Shown: positions 16,120 to 24,994, counted from the stretch's first letter. The stretch: 64,000 bases of DNA from Streptosporangium amethystogenes (GCF_000721075.1 NZ_JOEQ01000019.1:77646-141645); one strand, 5' to 3'. Numbers and translations: made by a program. The notes: generated by a model from the sequence alone, not told the origin.

Positions 16120-18171
16120 TCAGGTCGTGGTACCGGTGACCGTGCTTCCCGACTTGGTGACGAAGTAGGTCACGGTCGTGCCGCTCCAGAAGTGGAAGGT
16201 GAGCGTGACCTTTGAGGCGTCGGTGACCTCGGCGAAGAACTCCGGCTTCAGCGTGATGGTGTTGGTGCTGTAGTTGGGCGCGAAGGCGACGTCGAACTCC
16301 TTGAACGAGGTCCAGTTGTGAGGGCCGGCATTGGTGCCGTTGGCGTGCTTGGCCTCCATGGTGGCGAGTTGGTCACCCTTGAACGTGGTGGGGACGGTGA
16401 AGGAACTCGTCGTTCCGCTCGCGTTCTGCATCGTCGGCGTGTCGTAGGTGACTATGTTGATCCGCCACGGGACGCCCTGGGAGAACCGAGCCGACAGTGT
16501 CGCGTTGACGCCGTAGGCCCGGGAGCCCGTCAGCCGGGTGAGCGCGGATGCGGTGAACGTGAGCTGGTCGCCCGAGACGGTGTAGTCGGTGCCGCGTACC
16601 AGATCCGTGCCGCCCTGGCGGATCCCCACGAACGAGGTGCCGTTCAGGTTCAGCGTGAGCGTCTTGCTCGTGATGGCGGACGCCTTCGCGTTGAACACCT
16701 GATCCGACGAGGCCGTCCCCGAGCGCGTCGTCCAACTGGACTTGATCTGCGCGAACAGCTCGGGGTCGGCCCACTGGAACGAGGTCCGGTTGAAGTGCTG
16801 GCCGTTGTCCCACAACATGGTGGTGATCTGCCTGGTCCGCGCGTAGTGACCGAGGAATTCGAAGAACTTCAGTTTTTCGCCCTGTTGGATCGTGCCGGTG
16901 TGCCGGTCGAAGCCAAGCAGGCCGTACTCACCGATGATCACAGGGATGCCGCGGGTCACGAAGGCGCTGTACACCCGGTCGAAGGCGCCGGTCAGGTCCT
17001 GCTGGACGGTGGCGTCGAAGCGCGTGCCGCCGGCGACGTTGACGCTGAACGGCCAGTACCCGTAGAAGTGGACCGTCGCGATGAGGTTGGGGTCGTTCAT
17101 CGTGTTGAACGTGCTGACCAGCTCGTCGACCCTGGCCTGATCGGCCGAGGTGTGCAGGGTCGGCAGGACGAGCAACCGGGTCGCGTTGTTGCCGCCCGAC
17201 TGGCGCACGATGTTTCGAAAGGACGTGTTGAGTTCGTTCAGCAGGGTCGCGTTCTGGGCGTCCCCGGAACTGCCGGTGAAGGTCGGCTCGTTGACGCTCT
17301 CGAACACCAGCTTGGCCGAGGAGTTCCGGAACGTGTCGGCGATCTGGCTCCAGATCGCGTTGTACCGAGCCAGCACGTTCGTCCGGTCGCTCGGCATGTT
17401 CTGGATCCACTGCCACGAATCGTGATGGATATTGATCATCACGTAGAAGCCGTCGGCGAGGGCCCAGTCGACGACCTCCTTCACCCGGTTCATGTGCGTC
17501 GCATTGATGGTGTAGTTGGGCGCCCCGCCCTGGTACTGACCCCAGGTCACCGGGATCCGGATGCTGTTGAAGCCCTGCGCCCTGATGTTGTCGAGCAGCG
17601 CCGCCGTGATTCGCGGGTTACCCCATGAGGTCTCGTCCGAGCCGGTGGCGTCGAGGGAGTTGCCCAGGTTCCAGCCGGGCTGCATCGCGGCCACGACAGC
17701 CTGCGCGTTGCCGGGCGTCGGCGTCGGCGTCGGCGTGGGTGTCGGCGTGGGCGTCGACGTCGGGGTACCGCCACAGGCCACGCCGTTGACGGTGAAAGCG
17801 GTGGGGTTGGTGTTGGTGCCGCTGTAGCCGCTGTTGAAGCCGACGGTGACGCCGGCGCCCGTTTCCAGGCCCTGGGCATACGACGGGGCGGTCACGGTCA
17901 CGCTCTGGCCCGACTGAGTCCAGGTTCCGCCCCAGCCCTGGGTGACCTGCTGGTTGCCGGGCCAGCTGTAGCGCAGCGTCCACGGGCTGACCGGGTCGCC
18001 GAGATTGTTGATCGTGATGTTGGCGCCGAACCCGCTGCCGTTGTCCCAGGCCTTGGTGTAGGTCACGGAACAGGCGACCGCCGCCTGGGCTGCGGGTGAG
18101 GTGACGGCCACCCCGATCGCCGCCAGGAGCGCGACCGCTGTGGACAGAGCCCACAAACGCAGTGTCTTCAT
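16120..18171 (-). CDS. Secreted endoglucanase: CBM2, GH5, X2 domain
   Basis: 683 residues from ATG 18171, with GGAGG 7 nt upstream. Residues 1-31 are a signal peptide ending in PAAQA. Residues ~33-135 are a family 2 cellulose-binding module (WDNGSGFGANITINNLG, GYSGTNTNPTAFTVNG). A (Thr-Pro)n linker follows, encoded by a low-complexity repeat near 17720-17765. The GH5 catalytic barrel spans ~155-465, with NLGNSLDATG near its start, the acid/base Glu in ESVNEPTF and the nucleophile Glu in IIGEYGLLG. An X2-type Ig-like module starts at DQVFNAKASAITSKTLTLN, and a further beta-rich tail runs to the end. It should hydrolyse beta-1,4-glucan outside the cell. An upstream CebR palindrome predicts cellobiose-controlled repression. 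Confidence 0.93.
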   Translation of the reverse strand: MKTLRLWALSTAVALLAAIGVAVTSPAAQAAVACSVTYTKAWDNGSGFGANITINNLGDPVSPWTLRYSWPGNQQVTQGWGGTWTQSGQSVTVTAPSYAQGLETGAGVTVGFNSGYSGTNTNPTAFTVNGVACGGTPTSTPTPTPTPTPTPTPGNAQAVVAAMQPGWNLGNSLDATGSDETSWGNPRITAALLDNIRAQGFNSIRIPVTWGQYQGGAPNYTINATHMNRVKEVVDWALADGFYVMINIHHDSWQWIQNMPSDRTNVLARYNAIWSQIADTFRNSSAKLVFESVNEPTFTGSSGDAQNATLLNELNTSFRNIVRQSGGNNATRLLVLPTLHTSADQARVDELVSTFNTMNDPNLIATVHFYGYWPFSVNVAGGTRFDATVQQDLTGAFDRVYSAFVTRGIPVIIGEYGLLGFDRHTGTIQQGEKLKFFEFLGHYARTRQITTMLWDNGQHFNRTSFQWADPELFAQIKSSWTTRSGTASSDQVFNAKASAITSKTLTLNLNGTSFVGIRQGGTDLVRGTDYTVSGDQLTFTASALTRLTGSRAYGVNATLSARFSQGVPWRINIVTYDTPTMQNASGTTSSFTVPTTFKGDQLATMEAKHANGTNAGPHNWTSFKEFDVAFAPNYSTNTITLKPEFFAEVTDASKVTLTFHFWSGTTVTYFVTKSGSTVTGTTT

Positions 18172-18200
18172 CTTCAAGCCTCCAGGGAAGGGGTGCCCGT

Positions 18201-18216
18201 ATGGGAGCGCTCCCAT
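18201..18216 (-). promoter_or_regulatory. CebR-type operator for the cellulase gene
   Basis: ATGGGAGCGCTCCCAT is a perfect 16-bp palindrome 30 nt upstream of the cellulase start. Its core TGGGAGCGCTCCCA is the published CebR binding consensus controlling cellulose and cellobiose genes in streptomycetes and relatives. Occupation here would block transcription elongation or initiation until cellobiose releases the repressor. No cebR gene is in the window. Confidence 0.92.
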
Positions 18217-18378
18217 CTTTGGCCTGTTCCGCACCCGTGTACAGGACGTTTCCCCAGGCCATACCGCTGACCTGCTCCTTGGCACGAAGAATTCAGCGGA
18301 GGTATGAAAATTTCAGGGCTGAGGGTGGGGCGCCCTCGGTTGCGTCCACGGAGGTGGTGTACGAGTTTCCCCGACTAG

Positions 18379-18655
18379 ATGGCGTGGCGCCGTTGCGACG
18401 CCAAGTACGGCACCCGCAGTGACGAGCGCACCAACCGGCGCAACGGCTATCGAAGCCGCGGCTGGGATATCCGAGCCGGCACCGTCGAGCTCGCCGTACC
18501 GAAACCACGCTCGGGCTCCTATTTCTCCGACTGGCTGCTGGAACGCAGACGCCGGGCAACAGCCCTGATCGGCGCGGTGGCCACCAGCTACCTGCTCTGG
18601 GTCTCCACCCGTCGGCATCAAACACACCTGGAAAAAGCCAGGTCAGCGAGATGGA
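18379..18655 (+). pseudogene. IS256-family transposase fragment
   Basis: The frame reads RTNRRNGYRSRGWDIRAGTV, then ELAVPKPRSGSYFSDWLLER and AVATSYLLWVSTRR, which is the N-terminal region of IS256 (mutator-like) transposases. After STRR the frame shifts, and KSQVSEM, the IS256 motif normally ~15 residues further on, appears in another frame at about 18633-18653. An internal deletion with frameshift has therefore occurred, and the DDE catalytic domain is missing. No terminal repeats identified. Confidence 0.75.
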
Positions 18656-18875
18656 GGCCTTCCGGGAAGAGCTGCTGGCCTTCGCCGCCTTCGGAGATCA
18701 ACTCATACGCCACTTCGCTGGACGTGACCTGGCGGCCCAGGATCAACTGCGGCAGGCCGGTGGCCGACGTCGCATGACACGAAAGGAGATCGATGCCGTG
18801 ATGACCGCGTTAGGAGACCTCGTGAAGGTCATTCAGGAGGCCGACCCCGTCGGCAAGACCGAGATCTACGGTTGA
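18651..18875 (+). pseudogene. C-terminal fragment resembling a serine recombinase tail
   Basis: 74 codons, in frame with the displaced IS256 motif. The segment MTRKEIDAVMTALGDLVKVI, followed by QEADPVGKTEIYG, resembles the coiled-coil end of large serine recombinases ('ALGDLV.VL.DADP.DKAEVY'). In intact genes of this kind the reading frame continues towards a tRNA-derived attachment site; here a stop follows and a tRNA-Leu-like 3' end lies 70 nt on. This is most likely the rubbed-out end of an integrase joined to transposon debris. Confidence 0.45.
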
Positions 18876-18946
18876 CTTGTCGACCCCGGAAACGACTCGT
18901 GGAGGCCCGGGTCAAACCCGTACCTCCACGCGTGCAAAACGTTTGT

Positions 18947-19126
18947 GTCCGAGGGGGGACTTGAACCGTTCGCCCATCTCCTGAGCAGCACCGACGCTCC
19001 GTGGCTGGACCTCTCATGCCCGGAATAGGCGCGCGGAGAGGGGGCGGTGCCCACACCCACCTCAACGAGATCGGGTCCTACCTCGCGGCACACGCCCACG
19101 CCGGGGAAGCCCGGCAACCGCCAGTT
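18947..19126 (+). repeat. Direct repeat copy A with tRNA-Leu 3'-end-like sequence (candidate attL)
   Basis: On the minus strand, 18970-18946 reads GGTTCAAGTCCC and on through CTCGGACAC, which is the T-arm and acceptor end of an actinobacterial tRNA-Leu; the rest of a tRNA is absent. The following ~150 nt align with 35337-35505 at roughly three-quarters identity. Shared blocks are GGGGGACTTGAA, GTTCGCC, CCTGAGCAG, TCTCATGC, CGGAAT, GCGCGC, ATCGGGTC and CCGCCAGT. Integrases of many actinomycete elements use tRNA 3' ends, so this copy may be a decayed attachment site. Confidence 0.6.
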
Positions 19127-19288
19127 CAGGATCCTCAGCAGACGATCTCAACTGCGCTCAGGGCAGCGGCGGTAAGGGGGCAGGAGCTCGGTGATCGCAG
19201 CACCGAACCCCTTCCTGCATCCCAGCAACCTGATCAACCCGGAAGCCAGGCCGTACGCCGCCCCTCGACACCAGAAATCGCCGGGGAG

Positions 19289-20053
19289 GTGGTTCCGGTC
19301 GAAGGGGCTTGGGTCGAGCGGAACCAGCGCGATCAGTACGGGGACCGGATCATCCTGGGCTTCGCGGTGGCTGTCCTGCTGGCGGTCGCCGGCGCGGCCG
19401 CCTACGTCTCGTACCACCACTTCTACGGTCTGGCGATCGCTTTGGGTGAGCGGCACGACATGGCCATTCTGTATCCGGCGATGTCCGACGGTGTGATCGT
19501 CATGGCGTCGCTGGTGATGGTCTACTGCTCGCGTCGTCGGCTACGTGTGCCGGTGCTGGCGTGGGTGGCGCTCGCATTGGGCGGGGCGGTGACGCTGGCG
19601 GCGAACGTGGCGCACGGCTGGTTCGGCGGACTCGGATCGCGCCTGATCAGTGCCCTGGCACCGGTGGCCTTCGCGGGCGCGTACGAACTGCTCATGTGGA
19701 TCGTCCGGAACACCCGGCAACCGTCCACCGAGACGCTGGCCAAGGACCACGTGTGCCAGCCCGTTGAGACTCTCGTCGAGGTGGAACGCGTGGTGCCGCT
19801 GCTGCCCACCGACCGGTACGAGGCGGCGCGGCTCACCTATATCGAGAGCCTCAGTGAGGGCAGTCAGCGGGTCGGCCGACGCCCGCTGATGAGCCGGTGG
19901 GGACTGGAGCAGCGTGAGGCCGAGGAGATCATCGCCGAGGTGGAGAAGGAGCGGGCCCATGCCATCAAGGCAAAGAGCGTCGAGGTGGCCCATTCGGAGA
20001 GTGTCGTGCCGCCACTGGGCGGACCCCGTTCGACCGGCACAAGCGAGGCATGA
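19289..20053 (+). CDS. DUF2637-type membrane protein
   Basis: The frame is open from 19001, but its first ~95 codons overlap the direct repeat and look like junk. GTG 19289, inside a GGGGAGGTGG site, gives 254 residues and starts just before the conserved part; a slightly different start is possible. Residues ~15-120 hold four hydrophobic segments (IILGFAVAVLLAVAGAAAYV, AMSDGVIVMASLVMVY, VLAWVALALGGAVTLAANVA, LISALAPVAFAGAYELLMWI) in the DUF2637 pattern. The C-terminal ~90 residues are charged and may include a small helix-turn-helix (GRRPLMSRWGLEQREAEEII). DUF2637 proteins are common in actinomycete plasmids and integrated elements, which supports an element origin for this island. Confidence 0.7.
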   Translation: MVPVEGAWVERNQRDQYGDRIILGFAVAVLLAVAGAAAYVSYHHFYGLAIALGERHDMAILYPAMSDGVIVMASLVMVYCSRRRLRVPVLAWVALALGGAVTLAANVAHGWFGGLGSRLISALAPVAFAGAYELLMWIVRNTRQPSTETLAKDHVCQPVETLVEVERVVPLLPTDRYEAARLTYIESLSEGSQRVGRRPLMSRWGLEQREAEEIIAEVEKERAHAIKAKSVEVAHSESVVPPLGGPRSTGTSEA

Positions 20054-20154
20054 TACGGCGTAATGAAGGACGTCGGTACCGGGGCGGTCGGGTCGTCCTC
20101 CAGTCGCCCAACTCGGGCATCGGGGCGTTCTCCCAGGTTAAAACGATCAAGGTT

Positions 20155-20187
20155 CTGGGTCGCGATAAGGCATTTATCGCGACCCAG
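20155..20187. terminator. Bidirectional terminator
   Basis: CTGGGTCGCGATAA at 20155-20168 pairs perfectly with TTATCGCGACCCAG at 20174-20187 around a 5-nt loop. The stop codon of the leftward kinase gene lies inside the right arm. The hairpin sits between two convergent genes and can serve both. Confidence 0.8.
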
Positions 20188-22591
20188 GATTGCCACTGGC
20201 CGTGTCCGCGGCGAGGTGGAAAAGGGCGGGTACCGCTGAGGTGTCTCCCTCGCAGGCGGCCTCGATGAGTGCCCGGCCACGGCTGACAGGGATGGCCGGA
20301 GGCGGGTCGAGTTCGGCCGCGATCAACGCGAGGAGCTCATCCACGGTCGCCGGACGCTGGCGTGGATCGTGGTGGGTCGCGGCGCGCACGACCGCCCGCC
20401 ACGGGCCAGCCGGGGGGAGATGCGGCACGTTCGCGCGGGGATCGGTCTGCAGGGATGCCCAGCCGACCATCTGGCCGATGCTGTAGATGTCGGTCTGCGG
20501 CCTGGCCGCGTGGGCGTCGGTGTACAGCTCAGGGGCGGCGTAGCCCGCGCTGCCGTAGAGTTCGCCGACCTGCGTGCGTCCCGGCGCGGTGGTCTGCCCG
20601 CGAGGGCGGCGGCCCAGGCCCCAGTCCGCGATGACCCAGCGGCCGTCGAGCCACAGGATGTTGGCCGGTTTCAGGTCGCGGTGGATCCACCCGGCCTGGT
20701 GTGGCTCCCGTAGGCCTTCGCAGATCGCCGTGATCAACTCTCGCAGCGGTCCGTCTTGGTTAAGGATGGCGGCCATGTCCTCGGCCGAGTGATCGGCCAG
20801 TGGCATGACGAGCCATTCGAAGGTAGGGCTGAAGTCGAGGACCGGCATCACGTGGCGGTTCGAGCCGAACATGCTGGCCGCGTCGACCTCGCGATGCATC
20901 CGCGCCCGCTGATCGTTCCCTGTCATACGCAGCCGCTTCAACGCCACCGCTGTGCCGGTGTGCTTGTGCGTTCCCCGGAACACTTGAGCCTGTCCACCGG
21001 TCTTGAGAGGTCGGTGATCCAGGGCGTAGTTCTTGCGCTCACCATGCGCCACGATCCGGACGGCCGCGTACGGGTCGGGGGTGGCCGCCGCGACAGCCGA
21101 AGGAGCATCGATAGTCTCGGCCGTCGCTCCGGCCACAGCGCTAGCCACAGGCGGCTCGGGTTCGACCGGTCTCTTTAGCGCACTCGTGGGGGTCGCAGTG
21201 TAGGTCTGGGGTCCGCCCCCACTCACCTCGATGATGACCGGGCGCGGGGTTTGGCTGTTGCCCCGCACGTCGCCGAGCAGAAGAAGCCGTCCCTGTGGGG
21301 TGATGCCGAGCCCTTGGACCATGTTGAGCTGCATCTGCGCGACCAGACTGGTCGTTCTCGCGGCGGGATTGACACGATGGAGGAAGGCTCGAACGCCAGT
21401 ACGGTCGGAACCTGCGGCGATGACCTCACCGCCCTGGACCACAAGATATTGGGGACTCGGCAACTCGATCCAGTCCTCCCGTCGCACCATCGTGCTGCGG
21501 CCCAGGTCCACGACCGCGCTGTGGCCCTCTGCGCCGAGGAAGAACCGCAGGTTGTCCAGCCATACCGCGCTGAGCACGTTCGCGTCGAACGAGATCGAGT
21601 AGCGCTGTTGATCACCGACCGTGCCGCCCAGCCGAACCAGGCCCAGCTTCGCGCTGGCCAGCTCGACGCCGCTGCCGCACAAGGCCCATGCCTGCCCATT
21701 GGGACCCAACAGCAGCATCCGGGTATCGCCCAAATCCCCGGCAATCGGTGTCAAAACACCGTCCTTCCACTGCACGACGGCCGAGCCCCTCCGGACCAGG
21801 ATTCCACCGTCGGCCGAGGCCAGAGCGCTTCCCGAGCAACCCATCAGCGGCAGCAGCCAGTGAGCGGTGCCGCGCAGGGTGTCGACTTCCATGACGCCTC
21901 CGCCGGTCGTGATCAGCATCCGGGACCCATCGACGGTGAAACCCGTGATCTGCCCCCACCCCGCACCTGCGCTGAGCAGATGCTGCAGCGAGACGCCAGC
22001 GGCAACGGCGAGCTCGAGTTCCCACGGCATCGGCGACCGGGTGAACGACACGAACGACGGCGGATTGTCACGCCGCGCCGTCAGTACCAGGTCGGTCACG
22101 GAGGTGAAGGCTGCGCCGTCGAAGATCGCCCGGTCGCCGACCTCCTGCATTGCGTCCTCGATCGTCAGCAGCCCACACAGCGCGGCCTCGACGTGCGTAC
22201 GGTCCAGCAAGACCACCACCGGGCTCTGCGGGTCCACGCTCTCGCCAACGCGGGAGTCGAACCCCGACATCGAAATCAGCACGATCTGCACGTTGCGACG
22301 CCGCTGCGCGGCCTGCTGCCACACAGCGACGTCCTGTGCCGTCAGCGGTGAGTCGCGCCAAACCAGATCAAGCAGCAGCTTCGTGTCACCACGCCGCAGA
22401 CCCAGCGTCGGACTCACCCCGACGAGTGGCGCGGCTGGCCGAGGTTGGATGCCAGACCCAGTCAGAAGGTCATGGAGTATGCCCAGCAGGAGCTCGCCGC
22501 GCTCACCCTCGTCATGATCTTCGCTCAGGAGCTGCCCGTATCGTGCGATCAGAGTAGGCGCTCCGTCATCGTTCAGGTCGGCATCGCTCAC
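20174..22591 (-). CDS. Nuclease-fold / beta-propeller / Ser-Thr protein kinase fusion
   Basis: 805 residues from GTG 22591 with GAGGAGG upstream. Residues ~15-150 resemble a restriction-endonuclease-like domain of the Mrr kind (VQIVLISMSGFDSR, VVVLLDRTHVEAALCG). The usual E-x-K core appears as LLLDLVWRD, so the catalytic lysine seems absent. Residues ~190-470 contain repeated beta-sheet units like a propeller (ITGFTVDGSRMLITTGGGV, SALASADGGILVRRG). Residues ~520-765 are a Hanks-type kinase: glycine loop TGGQAQVF, VALKRL, HRDLKPANI, ADWGLG in place of DFG, and YAAPELY. No membrane segment is present. The domain mix suggests a sensor kinase of a defence system in which the kinase is the effector. 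Confidence 0.8.
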   Translation of the reverse strand: MSDADLNDDGAPTLIARYGQLLSEDHDEGERGELLLGILHDLLTGSGIQPRPAAPLVGVSPTLGLRRGDTKLLLDLVWRDSPLTAQDVAVWQQAAQRRRNVQIVLISMSGFDSRVGESVDPQSPVVVLLDRTHVEAALCGLLTIEDAMQEVGDRAIFDGAAFTSVTDLVLTARRDNPPSFVSFTRSPMPWELELAVAAGVSLQHLLSAGAGWGQITGFTVDGSRMLITTGGGVMEVDTLRGTAHWLLPLMGCSGSALASADGGILVRRGSAVVQWKDGVLTPIAGDLGDTRMLLLGPNGQAWALCGSGVELASAKLGLVRLGGTVGDQQRYSISFDANVLSAVWLDNLRFFLGAEGHSAVVDLGRSTMVRREDWIELPSPQYLVVQGGEVIAAGSDRTGVRAFLHRVNPAARTTSLVAQMQLNMVQGLGITPQGRLLLLGDVRGNSQTPRPVIIEVSGGGPQTYTATPTSALKRPVEPEPPVASAVAGATAETIDAPSAVAAATPDPYAAVRIVAHGERKNYALDHRPLKTGGQAQVFRGTHKHTGTAVALKRLRMTGNDQRARMHREVDAASMFGSNRHVMPVLDFSPTFEWLVMPLADHSAEDMAAILNQDGPLRELITAICEGLREPHQAGWIHRDLKPANILWLDGRWVIADWGLGRRPRGQTTAPGRTQVGELYGSAGYAAPELYTDAHAARPQTDIYSIGQMVGWASLQTDPRANVPHLPPAGPWRAVVRAATHHDPRQRPATVDELLALIAAELDPPPAIPVSRGRALIEAACEGDTSAVPALFHLAADTASGNPGSR

Positions 22592-22933
22592 TGAGCCCTC
22601 CTCACCGCGTATCGGAGATGACACGGTGATTATCTCCCGCCTGGGGCCAGATCGAGGAAACGACCATCGCTTTTCCGGTACACCGGAGTCAGGGATCGCT
22701 GGCCGGGAATGCTGTGATGGCCTGAGCGGCTCGCATGATGTGCGGCCCAGCGCCACTTGCACAGGTGTCCCGACCGTGGGTGATTCACACGGTCGGCCGG
22801 ATGCGCCGAGGCAACAAATCGTGATGAGGTCCTACTGGGGCCGTACTATGCACTGTCCGGCCTTAGTGCGTTTCCGGGCTCGTGGGCCGGCTGGAGAGGG
22901 TTTCCCGCTGAGCGACAACACTATGAGGCATTC
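22592..22933. other. 342-nt divergent promoter region
   Basis: This lies between the leftward kinase gene and the rightward NTPase relic, so promoters for both directions are expected. Short frames here have no coding character. Near the right end, TACTATGCACTGT precedes the NTPase start by ~80 nt and could hold a -10 element. Confidence 0.3.
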
Positions 22934-23424
22934 ATGATCCTTATCGACGCTGAAGCGAAAGTCGACCTGCTCAACAACGAGGCGATCGCGCGGACCATCA
23001 TCAAGATGCTGCGCCATCGACCCGATCAGGCGGTCACGTTCGGCGTCCATGGCGACTGGGGTGCAGGGAAATCCAGCATCCTGGAGATGATCCAAGGGTC
23101 GCTCGAAGGCGACAAGAAAGTCGTCTGCCTGAAGTTCAACGGATGGCGGTTCCAGGGATTCGAGGACGCGAAGATCGCGCTGATCGAGGGGATTGTCCTC
23201 GGGCTGCTGGACGCTCGCCCTTGGGCCCCGAAGATCAAGAAAAAGGTGTCGCACTGCTCAAGCGGATCGACTACCTGAAAGGCGCCCGGCACGGTGGCCA
23301 GGCGCTATGGAACATGACAACAGAGCTGCCCTCGCCTGCCCAGCTCGACGCGATGACGAACGCACTGCGGCGGGTCGCTGACGACCCCGGGCAGGTCGTG
23401 AACAAGGAGAACGTAGAACACTAG
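22934..23424 (+). pseudogene. KAP-family P-loop NTPase, frameshifted and truncated
   Basis: The N-terminal part is clear: LLNNEAIARTIIKMLRHRP, then Walker A FGVHGDWGAGKSSILEMI and VVCLKFNGWRFQGFEDAK, the opening of KAP NTPases. At about 23245-23255 the frame shifts; the continuation (KRIDYLKGARHGGQALWNM to DDPGQVVNKENVEH) is in another frame and stops at 23422-23424. Intact KAP proteins are 500 residues or more, so most of the protein, including the membrane insertion and Walker B, is missing. The gene should be dead. Confidence 0.8.
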
Positions 23425-23499
23425 GCATCGCCGTCGACACGGCCCCCGAGTCCACTGCCACTGCATGTCGGCACAGGCTGGGGTGCGAGCCCGGCCTTT

Positions 23500-24699
23500 C
23501 TAGGATCGGCCCTCTCGCGAGAAGGGCTCCCCGATCGGCCATGGGTCCGTAAGGCCGAACCACTCCGTCGGTGTGTGCGCAGGATCGACGAAATGCACTG
23601 CGCCGTGGGCGTCGACCGTCGATCGCCGCCACATCGGGAACGGGGGCACGGACCACTCAGGGTCGGGGTGCTCCCAGATGGTGTGCTGCTGGGTGCCCAC
23701 GAAAGCGGGGTGCAGGTTCTTGACGACGAGCACCGCCGACACGTGGCGGTGGTCCCAACGGTCGCCCTTGTACCAGTAACCGTCGGGATTGCGGACGAGG
23801 GCGTCCAAACGGGTCTCGCCGCCAGGGCTAGTGCCGGTCAGCAGGGCCTCGGTGCCGTATAGGGCGTTCTTCACGTCGTAGTTACCGGTGGTCATGCTGC
23901 TCGACGCCACCGCGACGACGTACGGAGCACCAAGCCGCCCGTATGCGGAACCCTTGTCGCTCAGCGCGTTTTTGATCCCCTCCTCCTGCACCAAGAAGGC
24001 CTGCCCGCCACCGAAGATCCCAAGCGGTCTCACGCCCTCCTTTCCGCGCGCTTCGAGCGACTTCGGGAGCGCGTGGAACTGGATCCGCCACCCGTCCGCC
24101 TCATAAAGCATTCCTGGGAAGTCACGTCGGCCATTCCCACGGTCACTGTAGGCGTCCGGGTTCAGCTCTCTTAGCCACTTCTCCAGTGTGGAGCGCAGTG
24201 GGCGAGCCCGGAGCGGGCCGCCCCCCTGCCTCTCCACGTCGATCCACAGGAAGAAGTTCGGGCTGTCGATCTTGTCGAGCGACTCGTACAGAGTGTTGAC
24301 CCTCGCGGACGCACCCACCGCGACGTCACTGGACGACGCTGATCGAGCTTCGATGTAGACCGCGCTGCCGTCCTTCTCTGCGAGGAAATCCGGGCGGCGA
24401 CTGGTCCCGTCGATTTCCGGGTGGCAAGTCACGGTGTAGCCCATCCGGAGGAGACACTCGTGCAGGTACAACTCGAAGAAGGCCCCCTTGGACTGCCGGT
24501 CATTCCTGGAGCGCAGCCGTCCCCTGACGTCCGCTTGGGCATCCGAGCAAAGCCGAGAGAACCAGTCCTCGATCAGGTCCCGGACCTGGTCCCAGAAGGG
24601 ACCTGCCACACGGTCGATGAACTGGGAGTGGCTGTCCCCGTGCCCGGCCGGGGACGGGTCGGTTCGCTCGACCGCCGAGAAGATGTTCACGCCGATCAT
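23500..24699 (-). CDS. PD-(D/E)XK nuclease-like protein, function unknown
   Basis: About 399 residues from ATG 24699; the ribosome site is weak and a nearby start is possible. Residues ~70-120 read KGAFFELYLHECLLRMGYTV, then RRPDFLAEKDGSAVYIEARS. This matches the order Glu (helix), Pro-Asp, beta strand, Glu-x-(Lys) of PD-(D/E)XK nucleases, with the final lysine replaced by Arg (EAR). The remaining ~280 residues have no motif I can name; VVAVASSSMTTGNYDVKNALYG is the most structured block. Neighbours are restriction and STAND defence genes, so a nuclease or nuclease-derived DNA-binding role in defence is plausible. The promoter region (24700-24994) is shared with the divergent STAND gene. Confidence 0.55.
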   Translation of the reverse strand: MIGVNIFSAVERTDPSPAGHGDSHSQFIDRVAGPFWDQVRDLIEDWFSRLCSDAQADVRGRLRSRNDRQSKGAFFELYLHECLLRMGYTVTCHPEIDGTSRRPDFLAEKDGSAVYIEARSASSSDVAVGASARVNTLYESLDKIDSPNFFLWIDVERQGGGPLRARPLRSTLEKWLRELNPDAYSDRGNGRRDFPGMLYEADGWRIQFHALPKSLEARGKEGVRPLGIFGGGQAFLVQEEGIKNALSDKGSAYGRLGAPYVVAVASSSMTTGNYDVKNALYGTEALLTGTSPGGETRLDALVRNPDGYWYKGDRWDHRHVSAVLVVKNLHPAFVGTQQHTIWEHPDPEWSVPPFPMWRRSTVDAHGAVHFVDPAHTPTEWFGLTDPWPIGEPFSREGRS

Positions 24700-24994
24700 C
24701 ACACCCGGTCCACCGGCTCCGGGGCAAGGCGGATTACCGCCCGGCAAAGGACTTGCGAACCCCAACCAGGGCCGCGCCAACCACGAGCGTGATCAGTTCG
24801 ACCCGGAATGCAACGTCCGAGATGCCTGTGCGCAGATCTTGCGTCCAGGTTCGCGATCGTTGTCACAGAAGTGCGCTTGACGTCATACCACGGCCGGCAT
24901 AGAGGGGCCGGGTCGCGCCAGTTTCCGGCCGCGAGTTCCGAGGCGGACCGGTAGCGTTTCTCCCGGACCGACCGCAGCACCCGAAGGGCACCCC

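Noticed and set aside
16318..17628. 436-codon plus-strand frame opposite the cellulase
   Set aside because: The minus strand encodes an unmistakable signal peptide, CBM2 and GH5; the plus frame is a compositional mirror.
17715..17765. Tandem repeat of possible regulatory meaning
   Set aside because: It is the codon-level repeat of the Thr-Pro linker in the cellulase gene.
18946..18970. Functional tRNA-Leu gene
   Set aside because: Only the T-arm and acceptor end are present; D-arm, anticodon arm and 5' acceptor strand are missing.
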